Shown piece after piece: positions 1 through 9,077 of a stretch of 54,857 nucleotides of DNA (position 1 is the stretch's first letter; each line of letters starts with the position of its first letter). The translations under genes and the position numbers were made by a program. The stretch is from Acidobacteriota bacterium (GTDB taxonomy: Bacteria; Acidobacteriota; Holophagae; Acanthopleuribacterales; Acanthopleuribacteraceae). The notes beneath the pieces were generated by a model. That model made no database searches and had not been told where the DNA came from. It was given only the letters and a program-made list of their open reading frames with translations. The DNA lies in assembly GCA_030066195.1 (NCBI GenBank), contig JASJCB010000030.1:1-54857 (forward strand), written 5' to 3'.

Positions 1-478
1 CTTCATGGTATTCGTTCCCGCGATGCTCTATGTCCATCCCGTGTGGACTCAGGTTGGTGATAAACCAACCTGAGCGTTGAAACTGCGACCCGAGGCGATA
101 TGCAAACCCGCCCCAAAACGCCACACATTCGCCGTTATCAGGGTTTTGATAGACCATCGTAGGTTCTCGTTGTTTTAGCCGGTCAGGCCAGTTACGCGGC
201 TGATCCTGGTATAGTTGGAATTTATACCAATCGGCAAGCTCACTCCGATAGATAGCGGCGACGAAAGAGGCTTTTATTTCCGAGTCGTCATCCCACATGA
301 TCACGTCTATCTCGTCGAGCGCTGTTTGGACACGAGAAGGGTCTATCTTGGCGTCCAGAATGAGGGCCCGAACGTGAGCATTCCCACATGCGTGTTCGTG
401 TTGGTGCTCCTGCTTATTTTGGTCTGTGCAGATGATGAAGCTCAAAAAAGCAATGGCCATAAGGATTTTTTGCCACAT
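1..478 (-). CDS. Putative secreted lipoprotein, cut by the left edge
   Basis: An open frame of 159 codons runs leftwards from an ATG at 478 and leaves the window without a stop, so the C-terminus is missing. A clean Shine-Dalgarno (AAGGAG, 487-492 on this strand) lies 8 nt before the ATG and fixes the start. The N-terminus MWQKILMAIAFLSFIIC is a short signal peptide ending in a possible lipobox cysteine, followed by a His-rich stretch (QEHQHEHACGNAH). The rest contains WDDDSEIKASF and CVAFWGGFAYRLG and belongs to no family I recognise. It is divergent from the operon starting at 766. Function unknown; real-gene status is well supported by signal peptide plus ribosome site. Confidence 0.7.
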   Translation of the reverse strand, partial: MWQKILMAIAFLSFIICTDQNKQEHQHEHACGNAHVRALILDAKIDPSRVQTALDEIDVIMWDDDSEIKASFVAAIYRSELADWYKFQLYQDQPRNWPDRLKQREPTMVYQNPDNGECVAFWGGFAYRLGSQFQRSGWFITNLSPHGMDIEHRGNEYHE

Positions 479-566
479 TAGATTTTCTCCTTTTGGATTA
501 ATCGCTTTGATAGAGACGAATCATGAGGTACAGCCCAAGTCTAAATCCAATTGACGTACCTTTCAA

Positions 567-586
567 GGGACACAAAAAGGGACAAA
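567..586. repeat. GGGACA-type remnant in the divergent intergenic region
   Basis: Two GGGACA blocks, GGGACACA and GGGACAAA, are separated by an A-run in the gap between the divergent genes at 478 and 766. A related GGGACACC motif is found at 3294-3314. Such GGGACA/TGTCCC-rich fragments often mark ends of small mobile elements (for example REP-type or IS200-like), but there is no transposase here and this identification is only a guess. The rest of 479-765 is AT-rich and holds no gene I can support. Confidence 0.2.
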
Positions 587-715
587 TTATTTAATTTCAG
601 TACAAAACAGGGCGTGCATTTCGTGATTTTCAGGTGTGATGAAAAAATGGTGCTTATTCAAAAGAATATGGTGTACCTCAGCAATTAATCCCGATTCGTA
701 AAAAACATCAAGGTA

Positions 716-744
716 TTGCAATTATGAGACTCCTAGTGTAAAAT
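716..744 (+). promoter_or_regulatory. Putative sigma-70-type promoter of the 766 operon
   Basis: TTGCAA (716-721) and TAAAAT (739-744) are separated by exactly 17 bp, a good match to a housekeeping promoter. Transcription would start near 751, which would place the AAAGGAG ribosome site (751-757) at the very 5' end of the message, so the leader would be almost absent. The short leader is unusual and lowers confidence. Confidence 0.4.
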
Positions 745-765
745 TAAGGTAAAGGAGTTACTTTC

Positions 766-2016
766 GTGAAGCCACCAAGATATATACAGGTCATTCGTCT
801 ACTAGCGCCTGGTAAGACGATTAGCTTTAGGGAAGCTGCAAATCTTGGTAGCCGACATTTTGACTGGTACAAAAATTGTGATAAACCTGTTAAAGAAATG
901 GAAAAGATGTTGCGATCATCCCTGAAACGCTACCCAGACTTAGTGACAGAGATCGAGGAAAAGCAGTTTATTGATACAAGTAAGGCGCTGATTTTTGCTC
1001 AAAATAAATATCCAATTAGCTATTATGATGAGAGTGATGCTGTTAATAAGCCTAAAGAAAATCTACCTACAACATACGTTATTCCTATTTTCACTATGAT
1101 CACTATAACATTGTTTACGTTATTTCAATTATTAGTAGTTGACTCTAACGCAGGGCCGACGGTATCAAAAATCCTACAATATGAACGAGATGGTAATTTG
1201 TCTGCGCTCCTAGCGATGCAGGAAGACGCAAACCCTATTCTATTGTACACGGAAGCCGAGTTAAAAAATTACCAGGATTCATTACGCGATGAATGGGGTT
1301 TTGAAATCATAGTACCAAACGTAGAATGGAAGGAATCACCATACAGTGACCTTATTGCAAGATCAATTTCAAAAACCTTAGCTACGCCGCCAGTGCACCT
1401 TGACCATACAAATCTAATTGCAGTTTTGCCCAATCTTGATACGCCAGTTTGGATTTTTTATGACGGTACATCGACTAATGCCGTGCACATTGGCACCAAT
1501 GTATTCGTGAGTTCCCGCAATAGAGGTTATGTTTCCGAAGTGCGATACACTGAGTTAAAGTATGTGCGTCCTGATGGATCTATTGCAACCTATAAGCGAC
1601 CTCATGCAAGGGTGATATTTAGCGAGCAAAACACTTTTGGTTCATTGTTTTTAGGCAGGGGTAACCTTAAACCACTTTACGAGTATTTTGTAGGCGAATA
1701 CAATGGTAGGGGTGGTGCAATACTAGGATGGCATCCAAGTTTCCATAGCGTTGAAGAGGTCTCTACATTTTTGAAAAATGTAGCATCCAAAGATATAGCT
1801 TTATCAATATGCTACAATAACATGTCAGTGTCAAAGTCTTTCCAGCCAGATGAATTATTGATTACCCTAACAGATTGGCTTCCTTTTGAAACAAAAATTT
1901 CCGCTATAGATAATCCAGTAATCCGGTATCGGGGACAGAATTTTGACAAGGTGCTGGAGTACTTGAATGCAAATTATTACTGGGTTGATGGACAACTGTT
2001 CTTGGAGGTACCATGA
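766..2016 (+). CDS. Membrane-anchored protein of unknown function
   Basis: 416 aa, GTG start with AAAGGAG (751-757) 8 nt upstream. About 100 N-terminal residues look like a small helical, possibly DNA- or protein-binding cytoplasmic domain (positions 5-65, with RYIQVIRLL and a basic helix MLRSSLKRY). One hydrophobic segment (about 103-126, TTYVIPIFTMITITLFTLFQ) follows, then about 290 residues that would lie outside the membrane. The layout resembles membrane-bound one-component regulators, and the 9952 gene has a similar plan, but no family is recognised. It is the first gene of an operon: its TGA overlaps the ATG of the 46-aa peptide gene (ATGA). Codon use is AT-rich compared with the right half of the window. 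Confidence 0.75.
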   Translation: MKPPRYIQVIRLLAPGKTISFREAANLGSRHFDWYKNCDKPVKEMEKMLRSSLKRYPDLVTEIEEKQFIDTSKALIFAQNKYPISYYDESDAVNKPKENLPTTYVIPIFTMITITLFTLFQLLVVDSNAGPTVSKILQYERDGNLSALLAMQEDANPILLYTEAELKNYQDSLRDEWGFEIIVPNVEWKESPYSDLIARSISKTLATPPVHLDHTNLIAVLPNLDTPVWIFYDGTSTNAVHIGTNVFVSSRNRGYVSEVRYTELKYVRPDGSIATYKRPHARVIFSEQNTFGSLFLGRGNLKPLYEYFVGEYNGRGGAILGWHPSFHSVEEVSTFLKNVASKDIALSICYNNMSVSKSFQPDELLITLTDWLPFETKISAIDNPVIRYRGQNFDKVLEYLNANYYWVDGQLFLEVP

Positions 2017-2153
2017 GAAAAGCAGTTCTGATTATTCTATTCATTAGCACTACCCCTCTAGTTTCTGATGTTAAGAGTATGGACTTTGTCGAGTTGAGCC
2101 CAACTGAATGCGAAGTGCCTATCGGCGGATGCGTTATCGATAACCCTCCATAG
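2013..2153 (+). CDS. Small secreted peptide (46 aa), translationally coupled
   Basis: A 46-codon frame whose ATG overlaps the TGA of the preceding gene (ATGA at 2013-2016), with TTGGAGG (2002-2008) as ribosome site. The N-terminus MRKAVLIILFISTTPLVS is a signal peptide; the predicted mature part is acidic and holds two cysteines seven residues apart (CEVPIGGC) before a VIDNPP end. The next gene begins 13 bp downstream with its own GGAG. Signal peptide, tight coupling and position between two longer genes support a real gene. Its role (secreted signal, inhibitor, or accessory subunit) is unknown. Confidence 0.55.
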   Translation: MRKAVLIILFISTTPLVSDVKSMDFVELSPTECEVPIGGCVIDNPP

Positions 2154-2166
2154 GAGAACTAGGTAT

Positions 2167-3174
2167 ATGATTCTGTATTTTCTTCTCTACATGAATGATT
2201 TGTATTTCGAACCACATACCGGTCGATTCGGTCCGAATAATCGACAGTGGTATTTCCAGCATGCTACTTATGAGAGCGAAAACCTTGCAATTGTAGATGG
2301 TAAATTTAGCGTTGTATATTATCGATCCTCTTCTGCGCCCGTTAACTTGACCATTGCTGAGCTAATAGCAGCAATCTATGTCCTTCAAAACACTCTTTTT
2401 GTTTCCACGGGAAAAAAAATTATTTGTTATTCGCTACCCGACTTAGATCATAAGAAAACAATAAATGAAAGTGTTGTGTCGTTTTTTTCTGCAAAAAATC
2501 GTCTGCTAGCAGCGCGTAACTTGTTGAGCCTTGAAGGATATCCATATCTTTTTGTTGACCTTATTTCTGGCTTTAAATTCTTCAAAAAACCTTCTCACCT
2601 TATCACCCAACCACTCTACAGATTCTCCTTTGATGATTTCAACGGTTCGGAACTCTTTATGTTCGAAAACGACTGCCGGGTCTTTCTTTCATCTAGGCGG
2701 GTACGTAGAGAGGAAGGCACATTGCATACTAATATTCCCGGAATCACCCCATTTTTCAAGCTGTGTGAACAGCCAAAAGTATTAGAAAAAGAGTTGTTTG
2801 CGATTGATGAATATAACTGGAAAATGTATGAAGACAGACACAGTAACTCTAGGAATTTATATTTTGGAGCACTACAAAATGGATATGTCTGGATTAAGGA
2901 AACTCCAACCTTTTCCGATGGTTATTTAGTCGGAACCTATCTTGATATATCAATTCTGAACAAGAGTTTACATCAAACCAAAAGCCTCACCAGATATGGA
3001 CAATTCTTGAATGTAAATGATACGAAAGTCTTAATCTTGCATGACGAACTTTTTAGGGATGGAGATTACTTAAAAACTCCTGTTACTTCAACAGATCAGC
3101 TGATGAAAATGTGGAACCCTTACTTTAGTAACAGAGAATTTAGGCCAGTCATTGAAAGACTCTCACTCGAATAG
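2167..3174 (+). CDS. Hypothetical protein, third gene of the 766 operon
   Basis: 335 aa; ATG at 2167 with TAGGAG (2151-2156) 10 nt upstream; a later ATG at 2191 is possible. The sequence has no signal peptide beyond a short hydrophobic start (MILYFLLYM) and no motif I can assign; it is rich in aromatic residues and looks like a globular cytoplasmic protein. Base composition is AT-rich like its two upstream partners, so the three genes probably moved together. It sits just before a truncated Rhs gene, so an orphan immunity or Rhs-associated role is conceivable, but nothing in the sequence shows it. Confidence 0.7.
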   Translation: MILYFLLYMNDLYFEPHTGRFGPNNRQWYFQHATYESENLAIVDGKFSVVYYRSSSAPVNLTIAELIAAIYVLQNTLFVSTGKKIICYSLPDLDHKKTINESVVSFFSAKNRLLAARNLLSLEGYPYLFVDLISGFKFFKKPSHLITQPLYRFSFDDFNGSELFMFENDCRVFLSSRRVRREEGTLHTNIPGITPFFKLCEQPKVLEKELFAIDEYNWKMYEDRHSNSRNLYFGALQNGYVWIKETPTFSDGYLVGTYLDISILNKSLHQTKSLTRYGQFLNVNDTKVLILHDELFRDGDYLKTPVTSTDQLMKMWNPYFSNREFRPVIERLSLE

Positions 3175-3204
3175 CGGGATTGAAAAAACACAGTCGAGGG
3201 GTCG

Positions 3205-3223
3205 AGGGGGGAAGTCTCCCCCT
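3205..3223 (+). terminator. Possible terminator after the 766-3174 operon
   Basis: AGGGGG (3205-3210) and CCCCCT (3218-3223) form a 6-bp GC stem with a 7-nt loop 30 nt after the stop at 3174. A second small stem, AAAGC/GCTTTT, follows at 3230-3242 and ends in four T. Neither is a textbook terminator alone, but together they could end the transcript. Confidence 0.35.
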
Positions 3224-3279
3224 GGCTCCAAAGCAAGCTTTTCCGCCACCCCCTCTGCGGGGACACCCCGCAACGCCCC

Positions 3280-3314
3280 GGACACCGGAGCCGGGACACC
3301 GGAGCCGGGACACC
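3280..3314. repeat. 14-bp tandem repeat GGACACCGGAGCCG (2.5 copies)
   Basis: Two perfect copies of GGACACCGGAGCCG (3280-3293, 3294-3307) and the first half of a third (3308-3314). It lies in the 3175-3630 stretch, which is non-coding: GC-rich up to about 3480, then AT-rich. No start codon or gene could be supported in this stretch, which joins the AT-rich operon to the truncated Rhs gene and looks like recombination debris. Confidence 0.6.
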
Positions 3315-3741
3315 ATTCCATTTAGGAGGTGGTCGGTAGGACAGGCTCATAGTGAAGGGTTGGCACCGAGGCAGAGGAAGAGCAGGCGGAGCTATTCTTT
3401 CTGTTTGTGCTCCAGCCGCACGGGCTGTGAGAAACTGCGTTTCTCTTTTTGATCTTTAATCGGCGCGACCCTCGCGGCGAGGCAAGACGCTTTGTAAAAT
3501 AAAAGACTTCAAATGTAAAAAATCCTTTACAACAACTATGTAGCCTATAGGGCGACTTTTTGGATGCCCATCGATTTAAGTAAAATATATGCAATAGCAT
3601 AGCCAAATAAGGTTATGTAATGTAAGCTTTGAGTATCCGGTAATTCAAGGGAGGCCGCAAACGACGGCTTCTGTCGGACAACTGTATAGCTTTGCACCCG
3701 GCCCGGTCGATCCAACGCCAGGTGACGAGCTGACGCTCTCC

Positions 3742-6700
3742 TTGGACCCCGCACCGCCGGGAATGAACATCTCTGCCGGCCTCGTGACCTGGACACCCGA
3801 GTCTACCGGAACTTTTCCCGCCGGGCTGCATGTGGTTGACACAAGCGGCCATGTCACCAGCCTGCATTGGGAGATCGAGGTGAGCCAACCAGGCAACCAC
3901 AGACCTCGTTTAGTAGAAGCTATGCCCGCGTGGGATGTCAATGGTCAGGGAGCGGCCGTGGTACACAAAGTGGCCGTAGAGGGCCACTTCAAGGTCGGAC
4001 GCTTTACCCAGGGCTTTGAAGATCTTTCCGTACGTTTGCGCGGCATTTCAGCCACCGTCAATCGCCTCTATGACAGTTTCGATCGGTGTCCTGGTGATTT
4101 TGGCATTGGCTGGAAACTGTGGGATGTGGAGGTACAGGTCAGTACCGTATTGGGAGCCAGTTGGGAGCGTCTGGAAGAGCAAACCACCGTGGACGGCTAC
4201 CCGGTCCCGCGTTACTGCATCGAGGGCTTACGCGCCCATGATGTGCTCATTACCTTCCCAGGTGGAGAAACTGAGCGATTTGAGATGGTGCCCGAGATCG
4301 AGAACGGCGACGGTGCGTGCATCAACATCACGCCTCCTGATCGGATTTTGCCGCATTTTGTTGCGGCTGCCGGTACGACCGCCGGCCTTTCAGCTCTGGA
4401 TACTAATGATCTGTTTTTTCGGCAAATCGATGACGGAAGCGGTCCTTCATGGCAGATCGTTACCAATGATTTTTCGCCGTGGGAGCCGACCCGCTTTGAA
4501 CTGGTCAAAGACGGCCTCGTCTATCAGATTCACATCGAGGCCGGATTGGAACACATCACGGACCTGGAAGGCAACCGCCTGGAATTTCGCCAAGAGGGGC
4601 TATTCCATAGCAGCGGCGCGGCCCTGACCTTTGAGCGGGACCTGGAGGGCCGCATCACGGCCGTTACCGACCCCGAAGGCCACGCAACGCTCTATCAATA
4701 CAACGCGACCGGTCAGTTGGAGGCCGTAACGGATCGAAACGGCCACACCACGCGTTACCTGTATGACACTCTCAATCGCCTGATCGACATCGAGGACCCG
4801 CAAGGGGATATCCCTTTGCGGCTGTTCTACGACGGAGACGGAAGGCTGATTGCCCAGGAAGATGCCTACGGCAACCGCACCGTCTTCGATCATGGGATCG
4901 AGGGACGGGAGATGCGGGTCACCGATCGACGCGGCCATCTGTGGGTATATGTCTATGACGATCGTGGTAATGTGTTGTCAGCGACCAACCCACTTGGGCA
5001 GATCACCCGTTATACCTATGACGCGCAGGACCGTGAGCTTTCCAAAACCACCAACTATGGTACAACGTCCGAAGCGACGATTTCCTATACCTACGATCAG
5101 TGGGACAACATCACCCGCTTTACCGATGAGCGCGGGCATGCAAATCATTTTACCTATGATGCAAACGGCAACCCCCTGACCCGGACCGATCCGTTCGGAT
5201 ATGTTCGAAGCTTTACCTATGATGCCTTTGGCAGAGTGCTGATCTTGACCGATGAGCGCGGTTTTGTAACGCGGTTTTCCTACCCAGGTGTAACGATCGT
5301 TCAGACCGATCCGCTTGGCAACACCGGAACCCAAGAGCTTGATATCTTCGGAAACACCGCAGCGGAGATAGATGGGCGCGGCAATCGCAGCGAGTTCGTG
5401 TATGACGGGATGAGTCGCCTCATCCGTGAAACCTCCCGGCAGACGGCCGAAGACGGAACCGTACGCTCCGTGGTGCGTCAGTGGAGCTATGACGGTGAAG
5501 GCAATGAACGCTCTTCAACTGATCCTCTGGGGCACGTCACCCGCAAGGAGTATGATTCCTATGGTCGGATAAGTGCTGAGATTGACGCACGCGGTAACCG
5601 AACCGAACATCTCTACGACACAGCAGGCAACAAGGTGCGGACCATCTTCCCAGACGGTACGCAGGAGTTTTGGACCTATGACGTTGCCGGAGAAATCAAG
5701 ACCCATACCGACCCCTTAGGTCGCATTACCACGTACAGCTATGATGCCTTGAACCGCCGGGTACAGACCACCTATCCCGATGGTACGACGACCGCGACTA
5801 CCTACAATGCGCAGGGTCTAGTCGAGGTGACCACCAATGGGCGCGGCCACCGCCGGACCAAGACCTATGACCTGGCCGGAAACCGCATCGCCTTGGAAGA
5901 TGAAGAAGGCTTTGTCACGACCTACGGCTATGACGCCGCCGGTCAGCTCACCCACATTACCAATGCACTTGGCCATACCACACGCTTTGAATATAACGAA
6001 ACGGGTCAGCGTACTGTGACGATCTTTGCTGACGGCACGCGGGTCATCACCTCGTGGGACGCGCTTGGTCGTCCGGACTTTACCGAAGATCAACTCGCCT
6101 ATCGCACGTGGTTTACCTACCTGCCGGAAGATGAACTGGAGAGCGTGACCGATCCTGCCGGTGCGCAAACCCGCTACGGCTATGATGAGCAGGGTTATCA
6201 GACGGTCCTAACAGACGCGCTTGGAAGACAAACCCGCTTCGGCCTGGATGAAGTCGGGCGTATGACCTCGCGTACCCTGCCCCTTGGTCAAAGGGAGTCC
6301 ATGGGGTATGACGCGGCAGGCAACATGGTGCTAACCACCGACTTCAATGCGCAAAACCGCACCTACCAGTATGATGCCCGCAACCGTCAGACAGCTCGTA
6401 TCCGGCATGATAACGCCGAAATCTCCACTACCTACACGGCCACTGGTAAGCGGGAGACTGTCACCGATCAACGTGGTACCACCCGGTACAGCTATGATCT
6501 GATGGACCGGCTCATGAGCATCGAGTACCCGGGGGGTGATTGGATTGCCTACGGCTACGACGAGGTTGGCAACCGGATCGAGATGCAAACGCCCTATGGC
6601 ACCACGCGTTACAGCTACACACCGCGCCATCAGATCGAGACGGTAACCGATCCAAGCGGGGGTATCACCCGCTACGCCTATGACGAAGTGGGTAATGTGG

Positions 6701-8154
6701 TTTGGACGGCTTACCCCAGCGGTGTGCAGACGACGACTGATTATGATGCCCTGAACCGGGTGGTGAGTATCACCACCCACGGCCCCACTGGGGACTTGCT
6801 TGAAAGCTGGAACTATGAGCTTGATGAGACGGGTAGGCGCACCGCCGTAGTGAGTGATACCGGAAGGCGTGTGGATTACACCTATGACAGCACCTACCGG
6901 CTCATCCAGGAGCGAGTCACAGATCCTATCTTCGGGGATCGCCTGTTTACCCACGACTATGACGCAAACGGCAACCGCACCAGCCGGGGAATCGACGGCG
7001 TCACTACCCTCTACGATTATGATGCCAATGACCGCCTCATCGCGGCCGGTAATACGTCCTTCACGTATGACCATAACGGTAACACCCTCTCACAGTCGAA
7101 GGACGGCCAGGTTACCACCTATCAATATGACCCGGAAAACCGACTGATTGAGGCAACCACGCCGAACGACGTCCTTTCTTTTGTCTATGACGCAGACGGC
7201 ATCCGCGTGTCCAGAACCGATAACCAGGGAACTACGGATTATTTGATCGATCCCAACCGCGACTACGCGGAAGTCATCGCGGAGATGAGAGGTCAATCCG
7301 CGGTGCAGATAACCTTTGGCACCGATCTCATCGCGCGAGGCCAAACCACTTACCTCACCGACGCCCATGGAAACACCACAGCACTTACAGATGCAGCAGG
7401 TACGGCTACCCATCAATACCGCTACGAGGCGTATGGCGACGTACTCGCCGGAGCACCGGTAACCCCCTACCTCTTTACGGGCGAGCAGTACGACGAGGGT
7501 CTTGGCTTGACCTATCTGCGTGCCCGTTACTACAATCCAGAAGTTGGCCGCTTCCACACGATGGACAGTTGGCCGGGTGATACCACCAACCCAATTACCC
7601 TCAATAAGTACCTCTACGCCAACGCTGACCCCGTTAACGGCTTTGATCCTTCGGGATTGATGACACTTACGGAGCTGATGGCAGTGGTTAAGGACCATTT
7701 GAATGGGAAAGCCCAGGGTACGGCCCATTATCGAATAATGGTCCAGAAAGCCAGGTGTTTTGTTATTGAAGAGGCTGTGGGGGAAGCAATTGAGCATGGC
7801 GTGTACTTATTTGTCGAAAGTGCCAGTAATCTCCCGTATACTGGATATACGACTCGCGATTTTGATACACGAATAAGTGAACATAAACATGCGAGAATTG
7901 AGCGTTATGCTCAAAGAAGAGTCGCTCAAATTGAAATGAGCATAAAAAATTTCATTCCCGATGAATTTGTTAGAAGCAAAAAGGATCTCCTGCAATTGAT
8001 AGAGCAAGCTGTATTTGATGAAACTCTCAAGGATACAAAAGGCCCTTGGCAAGACAACGTCAGTAATAGGAGGTATCCATTAGGACAGAAGAGTCGAAGA
8101 GGTTTACGACTTCGAGATATACTTAAGGATATATTAACGGGGGATTGTAAATGA
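3742..8154 (+). CDS. Rhs/YD-repeat protein with GIY-YIG-like nuclease tip; 5' end truncated
   Basis: The frame is open from 3598 to 8154 (1470 aa from a TTG at 3742) but has no convincing start or ribosome site. In-frame residues before 3742 (from about 3631) already form the beginning of an Ig-like domain of the He_PIG type, so the domain and any export signal are cut. Then follow dozens of YD repeats (YDxxGR, TDPxG) and the conserved Rhs core (TGEQYDEGLGLTYLRARYYN) ending at NGFDPSGL (7639-7659). From 7660 base composition turns AT-rich: the 164-aa tip (1307-1470) has GVYLF (1353), YTG (1366-1368), R1377, H1381 and E1421 in the spacing of GIY-YIG nucleases. Rhs shells enclose and deliver such toxic tips against neighbouring cells. 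The gene overlaps the next one by 4 bp. It may be a silent remnant or an orphan cassette; whether it is expressed is unknown. Confidence 0.85.
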   Translation: MDPAPPGMNISAGLVTWTPESTGTFPAGLHVVDTSGHVTSLHWEIEVSQPGNHRPRLVEAMPAWDVNGQGAAVVHKVAVEGHFKVGRFTQGFEDLSVRLRGISATVNRLYDSFDRCPGDFGIGWKLWDVEVQVSTVLGASWERLEEQTTVDGYPVPRYCIEGLRAHDVLITFPGGETERFEMVPEIENGDGACINITPPDRILPHFVAAAGTTAGLSALDTNDLFFRQIDDGSGPSWQIVTNDFSPWEPTRFELVKDGLVYQIHIEAGLEHITDLEGNRLEFRQEGLFHSSGAALTFERDLEGRITAVTDPEGHATLYQYNATGQLEAVTDRNGHTTRYLYDTLNRLIDIEDPQGDIPLRLFYDGDGRLIAQEDAYGNRTVFDHGIEGREMRVTDRRGHLWVYVYDDRGNVLSATNPLGQITRYTYDAQDRELSKTTNYGTTSEATISYTYDQWDNITRFTDERGHANHFTYDANGNPLTRTDPFGYVRSFTYDAFGRVLILTDERGFVTRFSYPGVTIVQTDPLGNTGTQELDIFGNTAAEIDGRGNRSEFVYDGMSRLIRETSRQTAEDGTVRSVVRQWSYDGEGNERSSTDPLGHVTRKEYDSYGRISAEIDARGNRTEHLYDTAGNKVRTIFPDGTQEFWTYDVAGEIKTHTDPLGRITTYSYDALNRRVQTTYPDGTTTATTYNAQGLVEVTTNGRGHRRTKTYDLAGNRIALEDEEGFVTTYGYDAAGQLTHITNALGHTTRFEYNETGQRTVTIFADGTRVITSWDALGRPDFTEDQLAYRTWFTYLPEDELESVTDPAGAQTRYGYDEQGYQTVLTDALGRQTRFGLDEVGRMTSRTLPLGQRESMGYDAAGNMVLTTDFNAQNRTYQYDARNRQTARIRHDNAEISTTYTATGKRETVTDQRGTTRYSYDLMDRLMSIEYPGGDWIAYGYDEVGNRIEMQTPYGTTRYSYTPRHQIETVTDPSGGITRYAYDEVGNVVWTAYPSGVQTTTDYDALNRVVSITTHGPTGDLLESWNYELDETGRRTAVVSDTGRRVDYTYDSTYRLIQERVTDPIFGDRLFTHDYDANGNRTSRGIDGVTTLYDYDANDRLIAAGNTSFTYDHNGNTLSQSKDGQVTTYQYDPENRLIEATTPNDVLSFVYDADGIRVSRTDNQGTTDYLIDPNRDYAEVIAEMRGQSAVQITFGTDLIARGQTTYLTDAHGNTTALTDAAGTATHQYRYEAYGDVLAGAPVTPYLFTGEQYDEGLGLTYLRARYYNPEVGRFHTMDSWPGDTTNPITLNKYLYANADPVNGFDPSGLMTLTELMAVVKDHLNGKAQGTAHYRIMVQKARCFVIEEAVGEAIEHGVYLFVESASNLPYTGYTTRDFDTRISEHKHARIERYAQRRVAQIEMSIKNFIPDEFVRSKKDLLQLIEQAVFDETLKDTKGPWQDNVSNRRYPLGQKSRRGLRLRDILKDILTGDCK

Positions 8155-9077
8155 GTAAGAAAATCTTGGAGAGAAGGGATGAGTTTTTTCTATCAGCTCT
8201 CGATTCCGATGAGGCTTGCATCAAGGAATGGTCTAATGATGCAGCGTTGTTCTTAGATCAGGGAAAATACTCTAAAGCTGTATTTTGGGATCGGCACTGG
8301 GGTAACTTCTCTTTCTTTGCAGAGTGTGGCCAGTCACTACGCCACCTCGATTTATACAACAACGACAAGATGATCTCGGGCATTGCACACTTGAAATATC
8401 TTGAACACCTGATTGTTCGCTTTAAAAATAAAGATAGTTTTGATTATACTTCCTTGCCAAATCTCAAGACCCTTGAGTTCATTTGGTGTGCGAAATCTGG
8501 CTTGAGTGCGCTTAGTCATCCCACACTGAAAAATATGTCCATCGACTACTTGCCCGACAAAGATTTTCAACCAATGAACACATCGTTGGAAAGTCTATTT
8601 CTGGTAACATCGAAGATGAAGCATTTCTCCTTTCTCCAAAATTTTTCCGAACTGAAAGGTATTCGAGTTCAAGGCTCTAAGCATATCGAATCATTAGAGG
8701 GCCTTCCTGCTTCCTTGGAAAGACTTTGGATAGATGATAAAACCAATCTAGTCAACTTTGAGTATTTAAAGAAGCTGCGTCAACTAAAAAGCCTTACGCT
8801 TAGAGCTTCAGTGACCTTATCAAAGATACCTAAAGAACTTTACGATTTACCCTTAGAGAAACTGGTGTGGCTGTGTGAACCAGTTTCAGTAGAATGGAAC
8901 AACTTATTACAGATGAAAACACTGAATCATATAGCCATCAAGACTACCCCAACGGAAGCTTTGTCAGAATCTGACATAAAGAAATTATGTCAGGAAAATA
9001 ATCGAGAAATTGAAAACCTTACTCAACACAAAGGTCGAAAAAAGTGCACTACTATTTTGACCCTCAACTCACTATAA
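8151..9077 (+). CDS. Leucine-rich-repeat protein, likely immunity protein to the Rhs tip
   Basis: 308 aa, ATG inside the stop of the Rhs gene (ATGA at 8151-8154), so translation is coupled to the toxin. After about 60 helical residues come irregular leucine-rich repeats (SLRHLDLYNN, LPNLKTLEFI, SLESLFLV, SLERLWIDD, QLKSLTLR) over residues 62-260, giving a curved binding surface. No signal peptide or membrane segment, as expected for a cytoplasmic inhibitor. AT content matches the toxin tip rather than the Rhs shell, so tip and this gene probably travelled as one unit. The immunity role is inferred from position; the LRR fold is visible. It ends 6 bp inside the convergent gene at 9072. Confidence 0.75.
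   Translation: MSKKILERRDEFFLSALDSDEACIKEWSNDAALFLDQGKYSKAVFWDRHWGNFSFFAECGQSLRHLDLYNNDKMISGIAHLKYLEHLIVRFKNKDSFDYTSLPNLKTLEFIWCAKSGLSALSHPTLKNMSIDYLPDKDFQPMNTSLESLFLVTSKMKHFSFLQNFSELKGIRVQGSKHIESLEGLPASLERLWIDDKTNLVNFEYLKKLRQLKSLTLRASVTLSKIPKELYDLPLEKLVWLCEPVSVEWNNLLQMKTLNHIAIKTTPTEALSESDIKKLCQENNREIENLTQHKGRKKCTTILTLNSL

Noticed and set aside
215..481. Plus-strand frame of 88 codons
   Set aside because: Antisense to the partial secreted-protein gene, which has a perfect ribosome site and signal peptide.
3120..3941. Several 76-98 codon minus-strand frames
   Set aside because: They overlap each other and the start of the Rhs gene, with no start signal or domain.
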